Of a DNA stretch of 64,000 nt, positions 17,324 to 25,995 are shown piece after piece. The DNA lies in assembly GCA_035649415.1 (NCBI GenBank), contig DASRJP010000353.1:6147-70146 (forward strand). Reading direction: 5' to 3'. Both the position numbers and the translations under genes were made by a program. The DNA is from DATKDU01 sp035649415. GTDB taxonomy: Bacteria; Planctomycetota; Planctomycetia; Pirellulales; Pirellulaceae. Each line of letters opens with the position of its first letter. Position 1 is the first letter of the stretch. A model generated the notes under the pieces. That model was not told the DNA's origin and made no database searches. It worked only from the letters and a program-made list of their open reading frames with translations.

Positions 17324-19222
17324 ATGCGACTCGACCTCTTTCTGCCGTTTCTCAGGAAACCCAAAAAGGGAGCACTGCCGCCGCGCGAGTCTTGGCTTCT
17401 CCGCGGTGCTAAGCGAATCCTTCCCAAAAGCTGGTTCGCCGACGCGGCCAGCGGCAAGCCGGGGCTCTTTCGCCGCACCCTCAAGTGGCTCGGCCCCACG
17501 TGGCTCTCATCGCCCTGGCGGCGGCTGACCCAAGCGGTATTCTTCGCCCTGTTCCTGTGGCTGTTCTTCTATGTCGCCTGGCCGTACAGCGCCCGCCCCG
17601 ATCCCACGCGACCGCCCGACGCGTGGCCCAGCCATTACACCAACTCGCTGGAGGCCAAGGAAATCGTCCACGCTGAAACGCTGCTGATTCTCGATCCGCT
17701 GGTCGCCGTCTCAACCGCCATTGCCGCCCGCACCTGGGTTTGGTCGCTCGTCTTTGCCGGACTGATCCTGCTGATCGGCGTGCTGGTGCCACGCGGCTTC
17801 TGCGGCTACATCTGTCCGCTGGGAACGCTCATCGATCTGTTCGACTGGGCGGTCGGCAAGCGCGTGACCAGGTTTCGCGTGCCGGACGATGGCTGGTGGG
17901 TCCACATCAAGTACTACCTCCTGGCCGGCACGCTGATTTGCTCAGTCTTCGGCGTGCTCGTCAGTGGCTACGTCGCCGCAATTCCCGTCATTACCCGCGG
18001 GTTTTTGTTTCTCTTCGAGCCATTTCAAACGGCCGCCTCGCGCGGCTGGCACAACGTCGCGCCGCTGAATGCTGGGCATTTTGTCTCCATCGGCCTCTTC
18101 TTCGCGGTGCTGGCCCTGGGTTTTTTGAAGCCCCGCTTCTGGTGCAAATATGTCTGCCCCAGCGGCGCTGTCTTCTCGGTCGGAAATCTGCTTCGCGTCA
18201 GCGAGCGGAAGGTCGAGGACACCTGCATCAACTGCAACAAGTGCGTCGAGATCTGCCCGTTCGACGCGATCAAGCCCGATTTCACCACGCGGACGACCGA
18301 CTGCACGCTTTGCCAGACGTGCGGCGGCGTCTGCCCAACGCAGGCCATCAAGTTCGTCGAGCGGTGGAACCTGCTTCAGCTCAAGGTCGAGAACGATCCC
18401 CCCACGCACGAAACGGCAATCGGCCGCCGCGGCTTCTTGTCGCTCGCCGCTGGTACTGCCGCGGCCGCCGTGGGCGCAGGCGCGCTGACCGCGGCCACGA
18501 GAGTCTGGGGAGCTAATTTGGACGACCCGTTAGTGCCGCGGCCCGTGCGTCCACCCGGCAGCGTGCCGGAGCAGGAGTTTTTGCAGATGTGCATTCGCTG
18601 CGGCGAATGCTTCAAAGCCTGCCCGAACAACGTTCTCCAGCCTCTGGCCTTCGAGCAGGGGCTGGAGGGCCTTTGGACGCCGGCCGTGAAAGCCGACTGG
18701 GCCGGCTGCGAGTCGAGCTGCAACGCCTGTGGCCAGGTTTGCCCTACCGGCGCCATTCGCGCTCTGCCGCTGGAAGAGAAAAAGGTCGCCCGCATGGGCC
18801 TGGCGATCGTGAACTTGAAGACCTGTCTGCCGCATGCCCAGAAGGAAGCCTGCCAGCTTTGCGTCGATGAGTGCATTTCCGCCGGTTATAGCGCCATCGA
18901 ATTCACTCGCGTCGGCACGCAGGTCGATGCCGAGGGCAATCCGGTCGAAGACAGCGGATTTCTGGCTCCCGTGGTCCTGGCCGACAAGTGCGTCGGCTGC
19001 GGTCTGTGCCAAACGCGTTGTTACGCCATCAACGTCGCCGAGAAAAAATTGCTGGCCGAGTCGGCGATCGTCATCGAAGCCGGCGACGGCAAAGAAGACC
19101 GGCTGCTCGCGGGATCCTACCTCGCGCTCCGCGAGAAGGAAGCGCAGGAGCGTCAGGCCGAGCAGCAGCGCAAGCAGAAAGAGTCGGGCGACAGCGGCTA
19201 CCTGCCGGATTTTCTGAAATGA
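17324..19222 (+). CDS. NapH-NapG-like fusion: membrane iron-sulfur quinol dehydrogenase with Tat-type ferredoxin part
   Basis: A 632-aa protein from ATG 17324; an in-frame upstream extension lies in the preceding gene. The N-terminal half is a NapH/NosR/YccM-type membrane protein with four to six helices and Cys clusters CGYICPLG (160-167) and WCKYVCPSG (from 273), then two 4Fe-4S motifs (CINCNKC from 301, CTLCQTC from 327). An internal twin-arginine motif GRRGFL (367-372) and a hydrophobic helix follow. A NapG-like ferredoxin part comes next, with CIRCGEC (423), CNACGQVC (466), CQLCVDEC and CVGCGLC (556). It should carry electrons from quinol across the membrane to the flavinylated partner. 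The Lys/Gln-rich C-terminus is low complexity. Confidence 0.88.
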   Translation: MRLDLFLPFLRKPKKGALPPRESWLLRGAKRILPKSWFADAASGKPGLFRRTLKWLGPTWLSSPWRRLTQAVFFALFLWLFFYVAWPYSARPDPTRPPDAWPSHYTNSLEAKEIVHAETLLILDPLVAVSTAIAARTWVWSLVFAGLILLIGVLVPRGFCGYICPLGTLIDLFDWAVGKRVTRFRVPDDGWWVHIKYYLLAGTLICSVFGVLVSGYVAAIPVITRGFLFLFEPFQTAASRGWHNVAPLNAGHFVSIGLFFAVLALGFLKPRFWCKYVCPSGAVFSVGNLLRVSERKVEDTCINCNKCVEICPFDAIKPDFTTRTTDCTLCQTCGGVCPTQAIKFVERWNLLQLKVENDPPTHETAIGRRGFLSLAAGTAAAAVGAGALTAATRVWGANLDDPLVPRPVRPPGSVPEQEFLQMCIRCGECFKACPNNVLQPLAFEQGLEGLWTPAVKADWAGCESSCNACGQVCPTGAIRALPLEEKKVARMGLAIVNLKTCLPHAQKEACQLCVDECISAGYSAIEFTRVGTQVDAEGNPVEDSGFLAPVVLADKCVGCGLCQTRCYAINVAEKKLLAESAIVIEAGDGKEDRLLAGSYLALREKEAQERQAEQQRKQKESGDSGYLPDFLK

Positions 19223-19728
19223 CGCTCTGGCTGCAGCGTGATGCGCTGCTCGTAGATTCTATGCCTCTCACCTTTCGCGCTGCCGACATTGACGATTACC
19301 CCGCGATTGAGAAGCTGGTGATCGACAGCTTTGAGCCGATCACCTGGCAGAAGAAACTCGATGCCAAACTTGGGCCGCTCAATGGCCGCGACTGGAGACA
19401 GCGGTGGCAGGCTCGCCTGCGTCACGTTTTTCAAACGCAGATCGTCCTGCTGGGACACATGGACGGCGCTCTCTGCGGCGTCGCCACCATGACAGTGGAT
19501 CGGGAGTCGGCACTGGCCTTCATCGATATCCTGGCCATCGGACGCTCGTTTCAGGGGCACGGCCTGGGGCGCGAAATGCTGCGGGCGACGATCGAGCAGG
19601 TCCGGGATCTGGGTTGCCACTACGTCCATCTCGACTGCCTGACCGACAACGACACGGCCAATGCCCTCTACGGTAGCGAGGGTTTCGAGGAAGTGGCCCG
19701 GCACATCCGCTGGTTCAAGAAACTGTGA
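19219..19728 (+). CDS. GNAT family N-acetyltransferase
   Basis: A GNAT-fold acetyltransferase using acetyl-CoA; the acceptor is unknown. The acetyl-CoA loop is QGHGLG within a typical motif A (IDILAIGRSFQGHGLGREML), followed by LYGSEGFEEVARH (motif B). ATG 19219 overlaps the previous stop as ATGA and gives 169 aa. An in-frame ATG at 19261 gives a 155-aa protein whose N-terminus (LTFRAADIDDY) looks more like a canonical GNAT start, so the first 14 residues may not be translated. It shares its strand and an overlap with the electron-transfer operon, but no functional link is evident. Confidence 0.82.
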   Translation: MTLWLQRDALLVDSMPLTFRAADIDDYPAIEKLVIDSFEPITWQKKLDAKLGPLNGRDWRQRWQARLRHVFQTQIVLLGHMDGALCGVATMTVDRESALAFIDILAIGRSFQGHGLGREMLRATIEQVRDLGCHYVHLDCLTDNDTANALYGSEGFEEVARHIRWFKKL

Positions 19729-19736
19729 GGACCGCC

Positions 19737-19991
19737 ATGCCTGAGGACCACAAGCCGCACCACGTGCTCGCCTGGTGGGCCGTAGTGCTGCTGCTTGTAT
19801 TGGCAATCTACGTGCTCAGCAGCGGTCCTGTCCTGGCGACCGCCTTCTGGCTGCGGGAAGCAACCGGTTGGAACGGTTTTTACAGTGTGATGTGGCTCTA
19901 TTATCCGCTGATCGCTTTGGGCCACGGGAATCCCATCGACGCCTACATCGAATGGTGGGTGAAGCTGCTCCGCACCGTGGGTCCCGGTTGA
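19737..19991 (+). CDS. Small two-TM membrane protein of unknown function
   Basis: An 84-aa protein with hydrophobic segments at about residues 10-33 and 45-62 and a short C-terminal amphipathic end. A GAGG six bases upstream supports ATG 19737 over the GTG at 19725. It ends 13 bp from a convergent gene. I do not recognise a family; similar small proteins occur in planctomycete operons, but no role can be inferred. Confidence 0.6.
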   Translation: MPEDHKPHHVLAWWAVVLLLVLAIYVLSSGPVLATAFWLREATGWNGFYSVMWLYYPLIALGHGNPIDAYIEWWVKLLRTVGPG

Positions 19992-20004
19992 GCGCTGGCG
20001 ATCA

Positions 20005-21333
20005 TCAGCGCCAGGTTGTCCCTTCGCGAGCCAGCGGAGCGTCAAAATATTCGACCTGCCGGGTTGAGGATGGCGACGCTTGTCGCGGCTCGCTACGCAG
20101 CGCCACCTCGACTTTGGGTGCCGTGCCATCCCACGGCTGATCTTTCGGCCGTGTCCACTCCATGAGCACCTGGCGCGAAGGTGCTGCCGCAGCGGCCACG
20201 GTTCTCTCCGGTCGAATGGGCCGGCGAATCGGAACCAGTCGACCGCTGGGCGCAGACTGGGGCTGCGTGGCATTTCCCTGGTATTCCGGCGGTGGCGGTG
20301 GCGGCACAATCGACTCTGGCTCCTGGCCGCGAATCACGGCGCCTCCACCAGCCGCGGCTCGCTCGTCGGTCTCGCTGGTGCGCTGCTTCTGTCGCTTGTA
20401 CCAGCCGCTGCTTTCCGGGCGTGCCACGCTGGTCTTTTCCGGCGCCGGCTGACGGTCAAATGCCGACGGAGGAGCGGGCTCTGGGCGGCGATCGCTGGTC
20501 AGCGCATCTCCCCCGCGCAGGCGGGCGACCTGCGACTTGATCGACTTCGGGTCGCTATCGGCCAACTCTTGCGGCGTCGGCTCAGCGTGACGAGAAATCG
20601 GCGGGCTTCCCTGCTTGACCCACTCCAGCCATTTGGTCTGCAAATCGGCCAGGCTCTCGAACCCATAGTGCTGCTGTGTCGCCTTCGTCCAACTGCGACC
20701 GTTCAAGCCGTCGCCGATGTAATCGACGAATTTTCGCTCGCCGCCATGGGCGATCAGGAATCGAGCCAAAGAGTACCCTTGGGCATACAGCGGCAGCATG
20801 TCGGGCGGATACTCCTTCATGCGGAACATGTCGCTGAAGGCGATCCCGCGGTTGGTTTTAAGATACACCACGAGGTTGCCCTCCTGCTTGGCCCGCTCGC
20901 TGGCGTGCTCGACGGTCGTGCAGGCGCCTTCGTCGGCCCATCGCGGCAGTGGCACTCCAAAATGCGTGGCGAAGACCGTGTGCAGGACTTCGTGCGGCAA
21001 CACGGAATCGAGAACGCGCTCGCGCGTGCCGTAGATTTTCATCTGCCAGCCGTAGGGCACGCCGCCGGTGGGAATGAACGTCGTTTCGCCGCGTGACGGC
21101 TCGCGCGGGCCAATGTACGCCGCGATCGGACAGGGGTCGCGCCACTTCGGCAGTTCGCGGCCAAGCCACTGGATCGCCAACTCGCGGCGATATTTCTCCG
21201 CGTTAGTGGCGACCTCCTTGGCCAGCTCATCGCTCGGCGCGCTGACGATGATGAAGTTTTCGCTCCGCCAATTAGCGCCGCACGAAAGCAGCGCGGCCGC
21301 CAAGAGGGCGGCCTTTGCGAGTCGGGCTTCCAT
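20005..21333 (-). CDS. Exported DUF1570-like zinc metallopeptidase
   Basis: A 442-aa exported protein. The N-terminus (residues 1-18) is a signal peptide, ending LLSC, so it could be a lipoprotein although the lipobox is imperfect. The active site is HEVLH (114-118) with a downstream WADEG in which Glu135 is the likely third zinc ligand, a gluzincin arrangement. The catalytic domain ends near residue 240. The C-terminal 200 residues are Pro/Arg/Ala-rich and apparently disordered. Family members are secreted peptidases of unknown substrate. Its promoter region holds a cluster of hairpins. Confidence 0.78.
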   Translation of the reverse strand: MEARLAKAALLAAALLSCGANWRSENFIIVSAPSDELAKEVATNAEKYRRELAIQWLGRELPKWRDPCPIAAYIGPREPSRGETTFIPTGGVPYGWQMKIYGTRERVLDSVLPHEVLHTVFATHFGVPLPRWADEGACTTVEHASERAKQEGNLVVYLKTNRGIAFSDMFRMKEYPPDMLPLYAQGYSLARFLIAHGGERKFVDYIGDGLNGRSWTKATQQHYGFESLADLQTKWLEWVKQGSPPISRHAEPTPQELADSDPKSIKSQVARLRGGDALTSDRRPEPAPPSAFDRQPAPEKTSVARPESSGWYKRQKQRTSETDERAAAGGGAVIRGQEPESIVPPPPPPEYQGNATQPQSAPSGRLVPIRRPIRPERTVAAAAAPSRQVLMEWTRPKDQPWDGTAPKVEVALRSEPRQASPSSTRQVEYFDAPLAREGTTWR

Positions 21334-21382
21334 GCTCTGGGTCCTTCCGTGGGTGGATGCCGGCCTTCCGTTGCCGGCGATG

Positions 21383-21494
21383 GCGACCGATTCCCTCGGT
21401 CGCGTCCTCGCAGGACAGGTTTTCAACCTGTCCCGCATTAACGACAGGTTGAAAACCTGTCGTACGGGCCGCTTGCCGCGGGAAGGCAAACGGC
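21383..21494. repeat. Cluster of consecutive hairpins, including a paired palindromic element
   Basis: Four hairpins lie in a row. First, GCGACCGA with its complement (21383-21390, 21396-21403). Then GGACAGGTT, loop TTC, AACCTGTCC (21413-21433). Then CGACAGGTT, loop GAA, AACCTGTCG (21442-21462). Last, GCCGCTTGCC with GGCAAACGGC (21468-21477, 21485-21494, one mismatch). The two middle hairpins are also inverted copies of each other (21 bp, two mismatches, 8-bp spacer). The 288-bp gap between the DUF1570 and Nudix genes contains nothing else recognisable. Confidence 0.75.
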
Positions 21495-21621
21495 GGGCCG
21501 CTCTCAACTTTACATTTTCCGCTGCGATTGCGGCGAAATTCACCTCGCCCCTTCGCGGCGGCTTGTAAACGTTACAAATCTAAGCCGCGGCAACAAAATC
21601 ACCAAGAGCGATTCGCAGCCG

Positions 21622-22026
21622 CTAGCGATCCTCGGGTTCACTTGGCTCAGGCGCCAGCAGCAACTGGATGATTCGCCCGTTGCCCGCGGGAAATTCGTAA
21701 TTTCCCAGCACTTCGCGGGCCACCCAGCGGTACGGAATAACTGGCTCTTGGGATGGTAGCTCAGGGCGACAGGCGATGAATTGAAGTTGCACGCTACCGT
21801 GCGCGTACTCCTGAATGCACTCGGGATACCGGCCAATAGCTTCCACGACCAGTCCTGCTTCCTCGGAACATTCCCGAACCGCTGCATCTTCTGGCGTTTC
21901 TCCGGGCTCGATCTTGCCTCCTGGAAACTCCCACAGCCCAGCCAGCGGCACTCCTTCCGGCCGCTGCCCGATGAGGAAGCGGCCTTCGTGCTCGACGACC
22001 GCAATCGCGATTTGAGTGATGCTCAT
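21622..22026 (-). CDS. MutT-type Nudix hydrolase
   Basis: A 134-aa nucleotide pyrophosphatase of the MutT/8-oxo-dGTPase type. The Nudix box is complete: G37, E43, R51-E52, E55-E56 and G58 fit Gx5Ex7REUxEExGU. The C-terminal part has VIPYRWVARE as in MutT proteins. It probably cleans oxidised nucleotides, though other NDP-X substrates are possible. It starts 43 bp downstream of the fabI stop on the same strand, so the two may be co-transcribed. Confidence 0.88.
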   Translation of the reverse strand: MSITQIAIAVVEHEGRFLIGQRPEGVPLAGLWEFPGGKIEPGETPEDAAVRECSEEAGLVVEAIGRYPECIQEYAHGSVQLQFIACRPELPSQEPVIPYRWVAREVLGNYEFPAGNGRIIQLLLAPEPSEPEDR

Positions 22027-22069
22027 CGGTTTCGTCGCAGCGCGTTTTCCTTAGGCTATAAATCTCCGG

Positions 22070-22903
22070 CTAGGAGTTTTTCGCTGCCTCGAGCCGATCC
22101 AGCATCCGCCCTGGCGAGCCCATCGCGTTGTAACCGTAATCGACGTGCATGATCTCGGCCGTAATGCCGTCGGACATATCGGAGAGCAAAAACGCGCCAA
22201 TGCGTCCGACGTCCTCGTGCGTTACCGCCTTGCCCGCCGGAGAGACGGCCGTATACAGCGGCTCCATGCTCTTGGCGCCCACGGCCGAGCTGGCCAATGT
22301 CTTCAGCGGCCCAGCGCTCAAGGCATTCACTCGCACCCCTTGCGGTCCCAGGTCGAATGCGGCGTACTTCATGCAGGAGTCCAGCGCGGCCTTGCAGACC
22401 CCCATCACGTTGTAGCCGGGAACGATCTTCTCGCCGCCGAAATAAGTCAGCGTGAGCACGGCGGCCTTCGGACTGAAAATGCCGCGGGCCGCATTGCAGA
22501 CGGCGAGCAGACTGTACGCACTGATCTCCATCGCCAGCTTGAAGCCGGCCCGGCTACAGGCGATCGTGTCCTTCTCCAAATCCTCCAGCGACGCGAATGC
22601 GATCGAGTGCAGCAGAAAATCGATCGTGCCGAATTGCTCTTTGGCCTTGGCCATGATGGCTGCAATGTCCTCATCCTTCTGCACGTCCAGCGGCATCAGG
22701 AATTTCGTATTGTCGGGATACGTGTCGGTACACTTGGCGACGCGCATCCGCATCTTCTTTCGCTCGTCGTCTGGCTTGTCGGGCAGATGAGAAAAACCGC
22801 AGACCCCTTCCTGGTCCATGATGTGCCGGGCAATATGCCAGGCGATAGAGAAATTGTTGGCGACGCCGAGGATGAGCCCCTTTTTGCCGGTGAAGAGAGC
22901 CAT
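22070..22903 (-). CDS. fabI: Enoyl-[acyl-carrier-protein] reductase, NADH-dependent
   Basis: A 277-aa cytoplasmic enzyme reducing trans-2-enoyl-ACP in the last step of fatty acid elongation. The nucleotide-binding N-terminus (ILGVANNFSIAW, 11-22) is the FabI type with an N..SIA pattern. Catalytic Tyr164 and Lys171 lie in the Y-x6-K segment PGYNVMGVCKAAL, preceded by LTYFGGE. The late NALSAGPLKTLA segment is typical. ATG 22903 was chosen because the 20 upstream codons translate a low-complexity 7-bp repeat. Confidence 0.95.
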   Translation of the reverse strand: MALFTGKKGLILGVANNFSIAWHIARHIMDQEGVCGFSHLPDKPDDERKKMRMRVAKCTDTYPDNTKFLMPLDVQKDEDIAAIMAKAKEQFGTIDFLLHSIAFASLEDLEKDTIACSRAGFKLAMEISAYSLLAVCNAARGIFSPKAAVLTLTYFGGEKIVPGYNVMGVCKAALDSCMKYAAFDLGPQGVRVNALSAGPLKTLASSAVGAKSMEPLYTAVSPAGKAVTHEDVGRIGAFLLSDMSDGITAEIMHVDYGYNAMGSPGRMLDRLEAAKNS

Positions 22904-22908
22904 GGGTT

Positions 22909-22942
22909 TGCGATTGCGGATTGGGGATTGCGGAATGGGAAC
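22909..22942 (-). repeat. Degenerate 7-bp tandem repeat upstream of fabI
   Basis: Plus-strand units TGCGATT, GCGGATT, GGGGATT, GCGGAAT and GGGAAC in period 7, immediately upstream of the fabI start codon and therefore in its 5' leader or promoter. Confidence 0.65.
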
Positions 22943-23129
22943 GCGGCGGCACGTCGCCGCCATCGCTCCCGGATCGAAATATCTCCGACGCTGTAAGATA
23001 CCGGCTGCGAGTGAAACTCACTACGCCATCACCACCGCCGGGGACGGAGCCCGCTGCGACTCCCCTCGCGCGTCAAACTGAGTTAGACTGCCCTTTGCGT
23101 TGGGGACGGCAGCGAGGTAGGAAACTGGC

Positions 23130-25076
23130 ATGTCCAAACTTGAGACTGCGGGCGGGCTATCGAATCTGGAAGCGCATCCGGCATTGGCGGAGACCGCTTC
23201 GAAGCTGTTCTTCTGGGCGGCCACTGAAAAGGATCCACTGGTCTATCTGGGCCTGGTACTGCCGCTGGTGGCGCAGACGCTTGGCGGCGATTACGTGGCG
23301 CTGACCAAGGGGGAAAAAGGAATCTGGCGCACGATTGCCGCCTCGGGCCCACAGCGGCCGCTGCCAACGGACCTGCTGGCCGAGGTGCTCGACAGCGGCA
23401 CGGCGATCAGCCGCCGCGACTGGAGCGTCGCTCCCTTGTCAGCCCAAGGCAACGGCGAGCTGATTGCCGCCTATCGCACCTGGAGCAACGGGCCGCAGCG
23501 GGGCGGCACCCTCGAGACTTTGCTCGGTTACCTGCATTCCGGGCTGGTGGCGGTGCGCGCCAGGCAGCGCGAATTCAACAGGGCGCAGCGCCTGGCGGCG
23601 ATCCTGGAAATTGCCGCCCGCTGGCAGCAGACGCTGGAGATGGGGCCGCTGCTTGCGCAGATGGCGGAAACTTCGACGAAGCTTTTGAACGCTGAGCGAG
23701 CCAGCATTTTCCTGTGGGATAAACCGCATAAAACGCTGGTGGGCCGGCCTGCGCTGGGCGTGCCTGGCGGCGAGCTGCGGATTCCCGATGACGCGGGCAT
23801 CGTGGGCCAGGTGGTGCAGACCGGCCAGCCGCGGCGCGTCGATGCCGACGTCGAGATGGAACAGCGGGAAGTCGATCGCCGCGTGGACAAGCAGCTCAAG
23901 TACCAGACGCGGTCGATCGTCTGCGTCCCGTTGCGGGGCAAGAGTGGCCAGCTCTTCGGCGCGTTCGAGGTGCTCAACAAGATCGGCGGAAACTTCAGCG
24001 ACGAAGACGAGGCGGCACTCAGCGAGCTAGCGGCGCACGCCGGAGTGGCCCTCGAAAATACGCAGCAATTCGAACAGCTCTTGCAGGCTCGCAAGCAGGT
24101 GGCCGATGAAGCGGCGCAAGGGGTGCACCTTATCGGCACATGCCCCGCGGTCGAAGCCCTGCGGAGCACGATCCGCCGCGTGGCTGACACCGACCTGGCC
24201 GTGCTGATCCTGGGCGAGAACGGCACCGGCAAGGAAGTGGTGGCGCAGATGATCCACTACAAAAGCTCGCGGCGGCAGGAGCCGTTCGTGGCGGTCAACT
24301 GCGCGGCCATCACCGAGACGCTGCTGGAAAGCGAACTATTCGGGCACGAAAAGGGGGCTTTCACAGACGCCCGCGAGACGCGGCGGGGAAAATTCGAGCT
24401 GGCCAGCGGCGGCACGCTGTTTCTCGACGAAATCGGCGATATGAGCCCGGGAGGGCAGGCGAAGCTGCTAAGGGTGCTCGAGGAAAAGGTGGTCGTCCGG
24501 GTCGGCGGCTCCACCCCAATTCCGACGCAGGCCCGCGTGCTGGCGGCCACGAACCAGAACCTGGGGGAGCTGGTGCGGGACAAGAAATTCCGCGAAGACC
24601 TCTATTTCCGGCTCAATGTTGTGACGCTGGAATTGCCGCCGCTGCGAATGCGCGGCGAAGACATTGTCGAGCTGGCCGAGCATTTTCTGAAGGGTTTTTC
24701 GCTGCGGGCGCGGCGGAAAATCCCGAAGTTCACGGCGGCGGCGCGAAAAAAACTCCTGTCGCACACCTGGCCGGGCAATGTGCGCGAGCTGCGCAACATG
24801 ATGGAACGGATCGCCTACCTCGTCCCCGAAGAACAGGAAAAGATCGATGCGCCTGACCTGGCATTTATTCTCTCGCCCAAGGCTTCGGACGCCGGCCTCT
24901 TCTCCCTCGATGAGCCGCTGTCAGAAGCGACGCGACGATACCAGATGGAGTATATCCGCCGGCATATCGACGCCGCCCGCGGGAATATGACCCTGGCGGC
25001 CGAGCGCCTGGGACTGCACCGATCAAATCTGTACCGCAAGATGCGGCAACTGGGGATGGACGTGGTCGAGGAGTAG
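23130..25076 (+). CDS. GAF-domain sigma-54-dependent transcriptional activator
   Basis: A 648-aa regulator. A divergent N-terminal GAF-like region (about 20-140) is followed by a clear GAF domain (about 165-315) that should bind a small ligand. The sigma-54 AAA+ domain follows with Walker A GENGTGKE (362-369), loop 1 GAFTDA (409-414, with Asp replacing the usual Gly of GAFTGA), Walker B FLDE (431-434) and the REDLYFRLNV and WPGNVREL segments. A Fis-type helix-turn-helix lies near residues 620-643. It activates sigma-54 promoters; targets are unknown. The stop is followed directly by a paired palindrome. Confidence 0.92.
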   Translation: MSKLETAGGLSNLEAHPALAETASKLFFWAATEKDPLVYLGLVLPLVAQTLGGDYVALTKGEKGIWRTIAASGPQRPLPTDLLAEVLDSGTAISRRDWSVAPLSAQGNGELIAAYRTWSNGPQRGGTLETLLGYLHSGLVAVRARQREFNRAQRLAAILEIAARWQQTLEMGPLLAQMAETSTKLLNAERASIFLWDKPHKTLVGRPALGVPGGELRIPDDAGIVGQVVQTGQPRRVDADVEMEQREVDRRVDKQLKYQTRSIVCVPLRGKSGQLFGAFEVLNKIGGNFSDEDEAALSELAAHAGVALENTQQFEQLLQARKQVADEAAQGVHLIGTCPAVEALRSTIRRVADTDLAVLILGENGTGKEVVAQMIHYKSSRRQEPFVAVNCAAITETLLESELFGHEKGAFTDARETRRGKFELASGGTLFLDEIGDMSPGGQAKLLRVLEEKVVVRVGGSTPIPTQARVLAATNQNLGELVRDKKFREDLYFRLNVVTLELPPLRMRGEDIVELAEHFLKGFSLRARRKIPKFTAAARKKLLSHTWPGNVRELRNMMERIAYLVPEEQEKIDAPDLAFILSPKASDAGLFSLDEPLSEATRRYQMEYIRRHIDAARGNMTLAAERLGLHRSNLYRKMRQLGMDVVEE

Positions 25077-25077
25077 C

Positions 25078-25149
25078 GTGGGGCAGGCGTCTCGCCTGCC
25101 TTGAGCCTCCTGTCGCCCTTGCATACGGCAGGCGAGATGCCTGCCCTAC
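25078..25149. repeat. Paired palindromic element after the sigma-54 regulator
   Basis: Two 23-bp arms (25078-25100 and 25127-25149) are inverted copies with two mismatches across a 26-bp spacer. Each arm contains a GGCAGGCG hairpin with a 3-nt loop. A TATAAT follows at 25152-25157 but has no good -35 partner. Confidence 0.75.
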
Positions 25150-25242
25150 GTTATAATACAGGCAGCTTCAACTCCCCCGGCTCGCGGCCGTGTGGGCGAG
25201 TCGCTCCGCGGCCGGTGGGCCCTGGCGAAAGCGAGGTGCGCG

Positions 25243-25719
25243 ATGTCTCTGCCGCGCTGGGTTGCTTCCACCCTGGAAGCAGAACACGTTCCTTACCGCA
25301 TCCGTCACCATCGTCCGGTGTTCACCGCCCAGGAGGTGGCGGCTGCCGAACACGTCTCCGGCCATCGTCTGGCCAAGGTTGTCGTCGTAATGGCCGACGA
25401 AGATCTGGTGTTTGTCGTTTTGCCCGCTTCGCAGAGGCTCGACGTGCGCTCGGTCAGCAAGGCGCTCAACTGCGGTCAGTGCCGTCTGGCCACGGAGCAG
25501 GAGATGGCGGAGCGATTTCCAGACTGCGAAGTCGGCGCGCTGCCGCCGCTGCCGCACTGGGACGGCATCACGATCCTGGCCGACACGCGGCTGCTGGAGA
25601 AGGACGAAGCGATCGTCTTTCAGGCCGGCACACACGAGGATGCCATCGAGCTGGCGGCCAGCGACTGGCAGCGGATCGCTCATCCGATGATCGGCCGGTT
25701 TGCGGCAGCGATGAACTGA
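25243..25719 (+). CDS. YbaK/EbsC-type aminoacyl-tRNA deacylase
   Basis: A 158-aa protein of the YbaK/ProX trans-editing family, which hydrolyses mischarged aminoacyl-tRNAs. Visible features are HVPYRIRHH at residues 15-23, EHVSGHRLAKVVVV with the conserved Lys near 45, SVSKALNCGQCRLAT and a Gly/Pro-rich segment GALPPLPHWDG near residue 100. The start ATG 25243 has GAGG six bases upstream; codons before it look non-coding. The C-terminal DTRLLEKDEAIVFQAGTHEDAIELA block fits family members that include a short extension. Confidence 0.82.
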   Translation: MSLPRWVASTLEAEHVPYRIRHHRPVFTAQEVAAAEHVSGHRLAKVVVVMADEDLVFVVLPASQRLDVRSVSKALNCGQCRLATEQEMAERFPDCEVGALPPLPHWDGITILADTRLLEKDEAIVFQAGTHEDAIELAASDWQRIAHPMIGRFAAAMN

Positions 25720-25771
25720 GCCGAGTCGGCGGCAGCGTGCCGCGGAACCTAGGATCAACTTTCGCTGATGG

Positions 25772-25796
25772 CGCGGATACAGAACAGATATCCGCG
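25772..25796. repeat. Small inverted repeat in the 276-bp gap
   Basis: CGCGGATA (25772-25779) and TATCCGCG (25789-25796) form a perfect 8-bp stem with a 9-nt loop. The rest of the 25720-25995 gap shows no gene or clear promoter. Confidence 0.4.
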
Positions 25797-25995
25797 TCAT
25801 CCGCGGCCCCCTTCTTGCGGCCCTTTTTGATTTCAGCTCGGTCGCGCTGTGTGCTTCGGGGTTTCCTGCGACGACATGCGGAGTGCGGTGGGCGCTGGTC
25901 GGCGGGATTTGACGGACTGTGCCGCTTGACCTACGTTTTCCGTATCTGCGAGGCGCGTGCTTCGCGGCGGAGAAGTCCCGGGCAAAGGGCGCGGC

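Noticed and set aside
25152..25157. TATAAT as promoter of the YbaK-type gene
   Set aside because: No -35-like hexamer is found at 16-18 bp; the expected position falls in the palindrome arm. I mention it only as a possibility.
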